Positions 53,430-62,808 of a stretch of 64,000 bases of DNA are shown piece by piece. Both the position numbers and the translations under genes were made by a program. The notes beneath the pieces are model-generated. The model saw nothing but the letters and a program-made list of their open reading frames with translations. It searched no databases and was not told the DNA's origin. How positions within the stretch are numbered: the stretch's first letter is position 1; every line of letters starts with the position of its first letter. Location of the stretch: assembly GCA_033398695.1 (NCBI GenBank), contig JAWKAU010000045.1, positions 62,001-126,000 of the forward strand, in the 5' to 3' direction. The stretch comes from Orobanche coerulescens (Eukaryota; Streptophyta; Magnoliopsida; Lamiales; Orobanchaceae).

Positions 53430-54208
53430 TCAATTTTTCCATTGAGGCGTACGTACCTCCAACATCTTAAGTGACATCGGCTTATGACTCAATGCATCCG
53501 CTACAACATTCACCTTGCCGAGATTGTAAAGAGTCACAGGATCACAATCCTTTATTAACTCTAACCATATATGTTGCCTCATCTTTAGCTCCTTTTGGCT
53601 GAATATATACTTCAGGCTCTTATGGTTCGTATACATCTTACATGACAACCATAAAGATAGGTCCTCTAATTTTTCAAAACGAAAAGGACTACAGCTAACT
53701 CAAACCACTAATAGGGTAATTCCTTCATACGGTTTCAATGGTCGAGATGCATAAGTTATCACCCTATCCCCCTACATCAGAACGCAACTGAGCCCAAGTC
53801 TAGAAGAATCTATGTGTACCATGAAGAATCTATAGTTCGAGGCAAAGGGTATTTATTTTTTATGGTTAGCTTGTTTAATTCTCAATAGTCGATACATAAA
53901 CGAAGCGACCCATCTTTTTTCCTTAACATAAATATACCCCTTATTCAACAACTTCCCCAACTATTTCTTCAAACCCAATATCTCATATGGTGTCATATGA
54001 TATGTGCCCGTGAGACTGGAGCCTCATTCGTCTCTAGATCGATAGGAAACTCAACCTCCCGATGTGGTGGTATTCCTAGTAAGTCATCCGAGAATAGATC
54101 TGGGTATTCACTAATAAGTTGGCTCGAAAACATCTCGACTACCCCATCCTCCACCTTCATGGCATAGCACCAGTAGCCTACACAATCCTGATTCAGAAGT
54201 ATGCTCAA
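53430..54208 (-). pseudogene. R2 RNase H and RT with the RT core deleted
   Basis: The 53430-53648 frame reads [20 protein letters not shown] and VVADALSHKPMSLKMLEV (RNase H end). To its right is a short piece with LGSVAF and YASRPLKPYE-like text, then [19 protein letters not shown] near 53900 (RT fingers). The palm with the catalytic Asp pair and the thumb are absent. The 53993-54208 frame is the linker: IPPHREVEFPIDLETNEAPV. Confidence 0.8.
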
Positions 54209-54214
54209 ACTTTC

Positions 54215-54667
54215 TTATCTACCCAATTTCTGACGCACGAGAGTATGCTCGATGCCAACCTCAACAGCTATTGAAATGGTACCAATCTGATAGTTCATGA
54301 TAGCACCTCGACGATCGAGATAATTGTCCCTGGGGATTAAATCCTCACCCTTCAAATCTACAACAATGAGATTCGGGGTCCAATCCCTATTCCCAATCCT
54401 CACTGGACAGTCTCTGACTCCCCTATTCAGAACAATAAGATCCCCACTAGGCATACCCACCACAAATGGATAACAAGCGAATAAATAATCAATACCAAGG
54501 TGACAGATACAGTCCAATGCCCTAAAAGAATGGCTGGCATCTAAATTAAACAACACCGAAACTGGATGAGAAAGGATCTGAGTGGTTCCTGATGCCACCG
54601 GAGCATATGTCTCATCTATGCATCTCATATGATATATACGGGGATATGCCGATCCCGAACTCAACAC
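54215..54667 (-). pseudogene. R2 protease
   Basis: One 150-residue open frame reads YHMRCIDETYAPVASGTTQI, then SHPVSVLFNLDASHSFRALD, where the active-site D-T/S-G-A has become N-L-D-A. It continues VGMPSGDLIVLNRGVRDCPV, LIVVDLKGEDLIPRDNYLDR and GAIMNYQIGTISIAV. The layout is complete but catalysis would be lost. Confidence 0.85.
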
Positions 54668-55861
54668 CCCCTGACGGTCCGGCTGACCCCGACCTCTACC
54701 ATGGCCTGAACTCTGAGGGGTGTGAGAAATTGGGGCCGTCTAATTGACAATAGACTCTCTCTATGCTATAGCTGCCATCGGAGTTCTGGCTATTCTAGCA
54801 ATAATATCATGGTGAACTACACGATGCCCACTCTGCCCGCATGAATAATAGGTAACCAGTGGAAGTGGAAAATCTCTCGCTATATGCTCGCTCTGGATGC
54901 AATTAAACAAACTTTGCCACCAGAAACAAAATATTGGACTGAACAGTTGCCACAAGAGATGCCGGCATGATGAAATGGTTTCCCACCCGATGGATGGGTA
55001 GACTGGGACTTAGGAAATCCACTACCCTTACTAGCTGAGAAGTTGCCAGTAGTCTTCTGTTTCTTAGATTCCTAGCAAATCTCCAATGTTGGGATATCCA
55101 TCTCAATCGTCCTAATATTCCTTCAGCGTAGTGCACATTAGAGGTGCCATACTTTGTCATGTTGAAATAGCGAGTCTTATCCACCTTAGTTCTAACCTGG
55201 TCTCTAACATAGTTCCACTAGTTGTAGGTGATTATGGTCTGGGATATTGGCACGTCCTGTGGTGTGGCTATAAAGAACTTAATAAATCTGCACTCCCGAA
55301 TAGATGTCGGATAGTATTCTGTCTCCATGGCGGTCTTAAACTCATCCGAAGTGGCTATATGATCCCTGGGTGCCACTGCCTCCAACCAATCTGTGGCTTC
55401 CTTATCCAGGAGGTATTGGGCAATAGGCACCCTCCTATTTTACGGACAAGCCACTGCATCAGAAGTTCTTCATAACTGGAAGAGCTAGTTTGCTCATCCC
55501 AATGAATTAGTAGAACCAGCAAAATAAGGGGGTGCATCTTTGTGACCTTCTGGAGCTATTTGTTAGCTCCATCTTCCACAGTCATGGGCGGATTCTGATG
55601 CCCGCCCTGAGCAATCTGAGCCAATTAAGCTACCAATTACTAAAGAATAGAGGTAGCACCAGTGTCAGCGTTATTACCCAATATATGGTCCTGGCTAACT
55701 AAACAGTATTGATGCCCATGAGAACTCAAAGGCAGAGTATTCGACACCATATGAGATGCCGAATTAGTGGCTGACTGGAAAGGTGTAATTCATTCATCAG
55801 TAGCACCATGACCACGAGCTTGTCCATGTCCCCGAACTGGTCTGCCACGACCTCTCAACAT
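54668..55861 (-). pseudogene. R2 gag
   Basis: The likely start ATG is at 55861-55859: MLRGRGRPVRGHGQARGHGA. Capsid pieces include RRVPIAQYLLDKEATDWLEA and ATPQDVPISQTIITYN near 55230-55430. A zinc-knuckle remnant reads YYSCGQSGHRVVHHD near 54830. Stops are common. Confidence 0.8.
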
Positions 55862-55862
55862 A

Positions 55863-55981
55863 CTGAATAAACAAGAAATAAAATGGGACAAGATCAGCAC
55901 AATTCACAATTTACATCATCAAGCGCCTCAACATTACGTTTATAACTCAGTACAAGAACATAACAATATAAGAAGACTTAC
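55863..55981 (-). other. Intron-like segment in R2 gag leader
   Basis: On the minus strand GTAAG (55981-55977) and TTATTCAG (ending 55863) bracket 119 nt just before CAG-TATG, the same layout as in G2 and G3. Confidence 0.45.
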
Positions 55982-56527
55982 AGCCACGGGTCTATAATAT
56001 CCTTACTTTCCATTTTTAGCAGTTTCTATTTTTGGGTGCATGTCTATTTTAATGACTCGCTTGAAACCGTTTCGATGTTTTGAATCTATTTTGTTCTTGG
56101 TACTTTTCCACTTGGATGAGTTTCGAAAGTGTTTTTACATAATTTGTTTTATGTTATGTTTTTGTCGCAAGTATGTTCGATTCTCGTAAAACTCATTCGA
56201 TTGCGTTGTTTCTTTGTTCCCATGAGTCCGTATTATTGAGTTATTCGTGTAGTGAGTTTCAGCTTTATAATCTGACGTCGTATCATGATTTTTGGACATT
56301 TTGCGCCGTTTTGTAATTTCCTGAAGTTTAGGGAACTTACTTCCATTTCTGTATCCCGAGCCATCGAGTGTTCGGAATCATGCCTTCTTTTAGCGCTTAG
56401 ATTCTTCGTTGCGAATACTTCGTAAATGTCACTTTGAATTCCAACTTTTAGTTGTGTTCGGTTTCGCGCCTTCCTCAGTAGTGAGCTGCACTCAGTAGTA
56501 TTGAACTGCTGCGCTATTCATGATTTC

Positions 56528-56801
56528 TTGTGCACGCTAGATGTACTTCAGTAGCGCCCACTAGCATCTCAGTAGCGTGCGCCAATGTCCGAGTATTGCA
56601 GGGGACAGTAGGTTCTCGACTCGGAATTCTGGGTTCTTACTAGCAGGTGGCGCGCGCTAAGCTTTCGTAGCGCACGCTAACGACTAGCAGGTAGTGCCGC
56701 TAAGATGTAGTAGCGCACGCTAATGATACCAGGCAGAAGCTACTGGACTATTGGCGATCCCATTAGCGCACGTTATTTTCAAGAATTAGCGCACGCTAAT
56801 T
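56528..56801 (+). repeat. G4 LTR array of TAGCGCACGCTA palindromes
   Basis: Copies and variants include TAGCGCCCACTA near 56552, TAGCGTGCGCCA near 56573, GGCGCGCGCTAA near 56650, TAGCGCACGCTA near 56668, TAGTGCCGCTAA near 56692, TAGCGCACGCTA near 56711, TAGCGCACGTTA near 56764 and TAGCGCACGCTA near 56787. The last copy ends about 11 bp before the TATA box. Confidence 0.9.
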
Positions 56802-56809
56802 ATACATAG

Positions 56810-56817
56810 TATAAATA
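56810..56817 (+). promoter_or_regulatory. G4 LTR TATA box
   Basis: TATAAATA directly after the palindrome array, with CATTTTTCATC about 25 bases further on. Confidence 0.7.
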
Positions 56818-57429
56818 GGACTCAGCAGTACACTTTTCGTCATTTTTCATCTCTTCTCATCCCTTGGGCGATTTTGGGTGATTTGTGAAGATTAATCCGT
56901 GTAGTTCCTTAGTTTGTCAATTGTAGTACTCTGAACGAAGTTACTATCATCCTAATCATCCTATTTCACCCGAATTCAAGGTATTTTAGCTTAGAACCCT
57001 AACTTTGTCAATTTTGGGGGTTTTTCGGGATTTGTCTATTTAAACACGAGTTGCTCATTTATGTTGTGATATTTTTATCGGTTATTGTTATTGTGTGATA
57101 CCCAATCCGTTTACGTCAAGTTAAGTCCATGAATTGTTGATTCGAGGAGGTTTTGTGAAAACCCTCGCCCGTATAGATCATACATGTATTGTTATGGTTG
57201 GTAATCGGGGTTTTGGGCATATTCCCTTTGGTTATTGATGTCATTTAGGACTGATTTATGTTAATCTCTCATTTAGGAGCGGACGTGTTCACTCCGGGTC
57301 ATTCCTAGTCGTCGTTTATTTTCCGTCTCGTCGAAGATGTCTCAAAGGCAAGTACTTTACATTGGTATGCATATTCTAGTATTTGATTTATGGCTTCCCA
57401 TGTATGTTGTGGATGTGAATGCGTATGTT

Positions 57430-57560
57430 CACACAGGGATGGTCTGACGGGGCCTCTGGGGATACACAGTGCCGTGTATATGTGTATGATGAAGTGGGGT
57501 TAACCACCCAGGGATGTTCCGACGGGGCCTCTGCAGGGTGCGGTGGCCATGAGTCTCATA
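57430..57560 (+). repeat. G4 LTR duplicated module
   Basis: Two copies share CAGGGATG, then (T/C)GACGGGGCCTCTG, about 75 bp apart (near 57434 and 57508). Copy one holds ATACAC-AGTGCC-GTGTAT, a 6-bp hairpin. It corresponds in place to the modules in G1 and G2. Confidence 0.65.
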
Positions 57561-58131
57561 CCAACGGTTAACCATTGAAAAGTTTTGTTGGAGAACTATA
57601 TTTTGTGCATGTGCACCTCAATATTCTGAAATATAAATGTTTTCTAAAATGATTTTTGGCGCATAATTCATCTGATTAGAATGGTAGTTCAAATGGATTG
57701 TACTTGCACTCGCTGTTGTCGCTAACCACTGAAATGGGGGAAATACTTTTGTATTTTAGGTACAGGTCATGGAGGTGATCGGGCATGCGGACAGTACGAG
57801 GATGATGGGAAAGGGTGATTCTGTTCAATGGTCGTTTGCTTGGTGTCTTGTCTTTTAGTTTTATTAATTATGTCATTTGTTTCAGTACTCGACTACTTTC
57901 TTCTTTTGGACTTGTATTTGTTTGTGGACCCGGTTTGGGAAAGATTTTATTTATTACTGTCGGGTTTGGTCTATTTGTTTTGAATGTCTTAAAATTGTGG
58001 TATCGTTTGTATGTTGATGATGTTTGTCATCAGTCGTGATGTTGAGTTGGTGCGTTAGCCTGGTGTGTTCCAAAGGGTTGGGTCCACGGCGCTGTAATAT
58101 GCCCTGAGCGTCTTGGGGGTGTTATATAATA

Positions 58132-58144
58132 TGGTACCGTAGCT
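58132..58144 (+). promoter_or_regulatory. G4 primer-binding site, decayed
   Basis: TGGTACCGTAGCT differs from TGGTATCAGAGCT at three positions and lies 5 bases after the LTR end, as in G2. Confidence 0.75.
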
Positions 58145-58244
58145 TAGGTTTATGGATACCTAGGGTGTCGGTTATTTGGGTCTAGTCGAGTGTTGTTTCG
58201 GTACAGTATCACTACTATGCTATCATCTCAGTGTGCCGGTGCTA

Positions 58245-58347
58245 GTAAGTTTTTCTAACTTGACTCGTTGCGTTATCCTATGTTGTTCCTTTCTTAATAT
58301 CGTGATGTGTTTTGCGTTTGAACTGTACTCACTACTTACTTCTTCAG
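58245..58347 (+). other. Intron-like segment in G4 gag leader
   Basis: GTAAGT at 58245 and ACTTCTTCAG ending at 58347 enclose 103 T-rich nt. An upstream ATG (58217) begins a short frame before the donor; after the acceptor comes the Gly/Arg-rich gag start. Confidence 0.5.
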
Positions 58348-59610
58348 AGTGCCTGCTGGTAGGGGACGCGGATGCGGTCGCGGACGCTGTAGGGGATGTG
58401 GCGCAGACGGTTGGGTGGCCATTTCTAATAGCTCTAAGGCTGGTTCGGCAATGCCGTCTTTGTCGAACAGTGTTTAGCCTAGTGACGAAGATCAGCAGGA
58501 TCAGTCTGCTAGCTTCGGTAGTGCTAATGATAATGTCGGTGTACCTAACATTCTACAGCAAGTAGCGAATCAGATGGCGCTACTAACTCAGGCGGTCCTG
58601 GTTACTCAAGCTGATGCTACTCCGGTTCCGCCTACTGGTTCTGGTACCGACAGGTTGCTTTAGGATGTGATTCGCATGCGTCCTACACAGTTCGATGGTA
58701 CTTACGACCCTTCTGGTTGGGAGAGTTGGATATTTGAGATGGAAAAAGTATTCGAGGCAGCAAACTGCTCCGGGGAGAGGAAAGTATCAATTGCTCAGTA
58801 CTTTCTCGCCAAGGAGGCGGCCACGTGGTGCCAGGCAGTGAAACCGTGTGACCGGGCAGCTATGTGGGATGAGTTCAGGGAATTGATGGGGGCTGAGTTT
58901 TGTCCGTGGCCAGTGAAAAAGGGAAGGATTAGAACTATCTTCGAGGCAAAACCCCAGGATGTTCCCATCTCTCAAGCAATCAAAGATTATAATCAGCAAC
59001 TATATTACGTGAGGAATCAGGTCCGGGACGAACAGGACAAGATCCGCCACTTCGATATGCAGATAAAACTGAGGGTTCGCCATTATATGTCAAGCCTTGG
59101 GTGTGCGACTTTGAAATACTATCATAACAAGGCGATGGCCTATGAGTGGCTTTTTCTACGATGGAGGTGGCAGTAGAGGGTAAGAAGCAGAAGACTTCCG
59201 GTCAGTTTTCAGGAAGTAAGTTTGGCGGGCACCAGAAGACTCAGTCTGGTCCGCGAGCCTTTGGGAATCAGTCCACGTCATTTGGGTGAGGCCATGGTCC
59301 TAAGTCTGCTCCGACTGTTCCTGTTCGTGGTCATACTTGTTTTAATTGTGGTGGTCCGGGACATATGATGAGTGACTGTGACAGGCCTCCGCTATAGTGT
59401 CATAATTGTGGTCGTATGAGGCATCGTACTGCACACTGTGGAGATGAGAGTCGGGCACCAATTACTCAAGTGTCAACCTCGGATACGAGAGAACCGAGCG
59501 TAAATTAGGCTCCGACAGCTAATCAGACTCAGCAGAGTTTCGGCAGAGGTCGAGGATGTGGACAGTTTTATAGAGGGGGAGCGTCTAGTTTGGGGTCTGT
59601 TCTGCCTGTG
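58348..59610 (+). pseudogene. G4 gag
   Basis: After the acceptor it reads VPAGRGRGCGRGRCRG, then has several stops. The capsid is well preserved in 58667-59176: MRPTQFDGTYDPSGWESWIF, SIAQYFLAKEAATWCQAVKP, FRELMGAEFCPWPVKKGRIR and QAIKDYNQQLYYVRNQVRDE. Two zinc knuckles follow, CFNCGGPGHMMSDC near 59340 and CHNCGRMRHRTAHC near 59400; the second has Arg for Gly. Confidence 0.9.
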
Positions 59611-60060
59611 TATATGAGATGAGACGAGCTGGAGATCCTAACGCGACAGTGGCTACAGGTACCGTTCACATCATTGACCATCCTGTTTTCGTGCTATTTG
59701 ATTCTAGTGCTCGCAATCTTTCATCTCTTTGGATTGTGTGCGTAGTTTGTATGTTGATTGTCTACTTGCATGTGAACTTTTTGTTGTTAAACTGCCTAGT
59801 GGAGATAGTATTGTGGGGAATCGTGAGGTTAGAGATTTTCTGGTGATTATCGCAGGGAGGGATTGGTCTTCTAATCTGATTGTGGTAGATATTAAGGATG
59901 AGGATTTTATTCTTGGGAAGGATTTGGTTGGATCGACATGGGGCGATCATGAATTATAGAGCAAGGACCATTTCGGCGTTAGCCTATGACGGTACTGAAC
60001 ACTCCTTTGTGGGACGCAAACGGAGTAGTCAGAGATTCTTGGTCGGTGCTATGAAAGCGG
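59611..60060 (+). pseudogene. G4 protease
   Basis: The 59619-59846 frame reads MRRAGDPNATVATGTVHIID and FVLFDSSARNLSSL, where the active-site D-S/T-G-A has become D-S-S-A. A frameshift follows; the rest is VVKLPSGDSIVGNREVRDFL and NLIVVDIKDEDFILGKDL (59729-59959), then HGAIMNYRARTISALAYDGT (59898 frame). Confidence 0.87.
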
Positions 60061-61475
60061 TGAAACTCCTTCGAGGAGGTTGCACTGGTTACTGGTGTTA
60101 TGCTTTGAGATGGGAAGAAGGGGGAGTCAATCTCTCGTCTATTCCGGTAGTCAACGAGTATCCTAATGTCTTTCCAGATGAGTTGCCGGGTTTGCCACCA
60201 GACCGTGAGGTTGAGTTCACCATTGATTTAAAGTCGGGTGCGGCTCCGATTTCGAAATTCGTACCGTATAGTGCCTGCGGAGATGCTTGAGTTGAATAAA
60301 CACTTGGGAGAGTTGCTAGACATGGGTTACATTCAACTGAGCGCTTCGCCTTGGGGTGCACCAGTCTTGTTCGTGAGGAAGAATGATGGGTCATTGGGTT
60401 TATGCATCGACTACCGAGAGTTGAACAAGGTGACCATCAAAAACAAGCATCCGCTTCCGAGGATTGGCGACTTGCTTGACCAATTGCAGGGAGCGACTGT
60501 GTTCTCAAAGATTGATTTGAGATCGCGATATTACCAAATCCGAGTGAAGGATTCCAATATTCCGAAGACGTCCTTTCGGGCGAGATATGGCCATTAGGAT
60601 TTTGTGGTTATGCCGTTTGGGATAACCAAAGCCCCATCCATGTTCATGCAGCTAATGAATAAGGTCTTCATCGAATATCTCGATAAGTGTGTAGTCCTCT
60701 TTATCGATTATATTCTGATTTACTCGAGGATCGAGGAGGAGCATGCACGTCATCTGCATATCGTGTTGGAAATCTTGAGAACTCGGTGCCTTTATGCGAA
60801 GTTCTCAAAGTGTGAGTTTTAGTTGCGGGAGGTTATGTTTCTTGGTCACATAATCTCGGCCGAGGGTGTTCGTATAGACCCACACAAGATAGAGGCAGTG
60901 TTGGATTGGGCGCTGCCCAAGAACATGAAGGAAGTCCGTAGTTTTCTGGGTTTGGAGGGGTATTATCGAAGGTTTGTGGAGGGGTTCTCTAAACTCGATC
61001 GACCGCTTACTGAGTTCTTGCAGAAGTTAGAGAAGTTTGTGTGGACAGACGAGAGGCAGAAATGTTTTGAAGAGTTGAAGAAGCGGTTGACTACCACTCC
61101 CGTCTTTACCTTACTGTGCGTTAATGAGGGCTTTTCAGTTTATAGCGATGCCCCAGGCCAAGGACTTGGATGTGTACTCATGCAGCACAGAAAGAAGATT
61201 GCCTATATTTCCCGTCAGTTGAAACCGTATGAGTTGAATTATCCTACGCACCGATCACAAGAGCTTGAAATATATATTCACACAGAAAGAACTGAATATG
61301 AAACAGATAAGGTGGCTGGAACTAATCAAGGATTACGATCTCGAGATCCTTTATCATCCGGGTAAGGAAAATGTTGTGGCAGATGTCTTGATTCGGAAAT
61401 CGGTATCGCTTCGGTCACTTGAGTTACTCATTGCTCAGCCAGGGATCCAACGAGAGTTGATGGAGTATTGAGATT
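60061..61475 (+). pseudogene. G4 reverse transcriptase and RNase H
   Basis: Linker [20 protein letters not shown] ends the 59898-60290 frame. RT is in 60238-60597 ([20 protein letters not shown]), 60604-60822 ([20 protein letters not shown]; the catalytic FIDDILIYS has become FIDYILIYS, losing an Asp) and 60823-61365 ([34 protein letters not shown]). An internal deletion at about 61250 joins ELNYPTH to the text before [20 protein letters not shown] and [12 protein letters not shown]. Confidence 0.9.
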
Positions 61476-61731
61476 GTGTCACCAGAGAATGCTGGGCGGT
61501 TGTGTGCCCTTAAGATTTCTTCGTTGCTGGTCGATGACATTAAATCGGGACAGTTAGAAGATCCGATGTTTATTCAACTCCGTGAAAATGTGGTTAAGAG
61601 GAAAGCCCCGGGATTTTTGATTCATGAAGATGGTGTGTTAAGATTCCATGGTCAGTTGTGTGTTCCGAACGACCCGGAATTGAGGCAGGGCATTATGCGG
61701 AAGGCTCATGCATCACTTTACTCAGTCCATT
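61476..61731 (+). pseudogene. G4 integrase start
   Basis: It reads KAPGFLIHEDGVLRFHGQLC and LRQGIMRKAHASLYSVH, the first half of the zinc domain (two His), then breaks into G6 sequence right after the second His. Confidence 0.88.
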
Positions 61732-62763
61732 GTGTGTGTTTATTGATGATATTCTCATATATTCAAATTTACATGAATCGTAGATGGGTTAATCGATTGA
61801 CAAAATATGCTCACTTTCTTCCAGTTTGTACGACATACTCCATCAATCGCTATGCTCAACTATATATACAGGAAATAGTTAGGCTACATGGAGTTCCATT
61901 ATCTATTGTATCGGACAGAGATTCGCGATTTGTATCAGCATTTTGGAAGAGCTTGCATAGAGCATTGGGTACCCACTTGTCTTTCAGCACTGCTTATCAT
62001 CCACAGTCGGATGGGTAATTAGAAAGAACTATACAAACTCTCGAAGATCTGCTCAGATCCTGTGTTATGGACTTTCAACGCCAGTGGAGTGAACATTTAC
62101 CCCTAATTTAATTCTCCTTCAATAACAGTTATCAGAGTACAACTGGAATGGATCCTTATGAAGCTTTGTATAGCCGGAAGTGTCGATCACCAATACATTG
62201 GGATGAGGTTGGTGAAGGAAGAGTTTTAGGTCCTGATATGATTCAAGAAATGACAGAAGAAGTTTCACTAATCAGAGAAAGAATGAGAACAGCTCAAAGT
62301 AGACAAAAGAGTTATGCAGATACCAGAATAAGAGCACTGGAATTTGCCGTGGGTGATCGAGTATTCCTGAAAGTTTCTCCAATGAAGGGAATAATGAGAT
62401 TCGGTAAGAAAGGAAAACTGAGTCCAAGATACATTGGGCCATTTCCTATTACTGAGCAGGTTGGGAAAGTGGCTTATCGACTAGAGTTTCCAGCATCAAT
62501 GTCTCAGATACACAATATGCTTCACGTTTCTCTACTAAGAAAATACATTCGGAATCCATCCCACATTCTCAAGAATGAACCAGTTGAGTTAGAGATAGAT
62601 TTGAGTTACAAGGAGGTACCGGTACAAATCTTACTTAGAGAAGTAAAGAAACTCAAAAATAAAGAAGTACCACTAGTCAAAGTGTTGTGGAGAAATTAAC
62701 TTGTAGAAGAAGCCAATTGGGAAAGAGAAGATGAAATGAGGGCTAAATACCCTGATCTTTTCA
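61732..62763 (+). pseudogene. G6 RT scrap, integrase and chromodomain
   Basis: [13 protein letters not shown] text (the RT catalytic site, 61732-61770) joins directly to WVNRLTKYAHFLP, so RT thumb, RNase H, zinc domain and the first catalytic Asp of integrase are deleted. The core continues SIVSDRDSRFVSAFWKSLHR; the Glu region is [19 protein letters not shown] with a stop near 62017. The 62148-62699 frame has the C-terminal domain (GIMRFGKKGKLSPRYIGPFP) and chromodomain start (KEVPLVKVLWRN); a stop precedes EEANWEREDEMRAKYPDLF. Confidence 0.9.
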
Positions 62764-62771
62764 GGTAAGTT

Positions 62772-62808
62772 AAATTTCGGGGATGAAATTTTTATAAGAA
62801 GGGGAGGA
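62772..62808 (+). promoter_or_regulatory. G6 pre-PPT hairpin and polypurine tract
   Basis: AAATTTC (62772-62778), GGGGAT, GAAATTT (62785-62791), then TATAAGAAGGGGAGGA before the LTR. The stem pair that is G-C in G1, G2 and G5 is A-T here. Confidence 0.87.

Larger units (their letters stand above)
52522..55992 (-). mobile_element. Ty3/gypsy remnant R2 on the minus strand
   Basis: From right to left it reads gag, protease, RT (core missing), RNase H and integrase; the integrase is cut at 52522 by the end of the G5 LTR. No LTR of its own is present. The right edge is the start of the G4 LTR. Stops are frequent throughout, so this is an old copy. Confidence 0.85.
55993..58126 (+). repeat. G4 5' LTR (about 2134 bp)
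   Basis: It starts TATAATATCC, probably a changed TGTAATATCC, and ends GGGTGTTATA, a changed TTACA, before the primer-binding site. It contains a palindrome array (56528-56801), TATA box (56810-56817), CATTTTTCATC just after, and a duplicated module (57430-57560). The last 34 bp start TGTAATAT. Confidence 0.82.
55993..61731 (+). mobile_element. Ty3/gypsy chromovirus G4, 5' LTR to start of integrase
   Basis: Order: LTR, primer-binding site, gag, protease, RT, RNase H, start of integrase. At about 61731 it switches to a different gypsy element (G6). It has no 3' LTR of its own. It starts inside or beside the R2 leader. Confidence 0.88.

Noticed and set aside
57815..58039. 74-residue hydrophobic frame near the end of the G4 LTR
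   Set aside because: It lies within the LTR, has no relatives in the other LTRs and overlaps the U5 end; chance frame in T-rich DNA.
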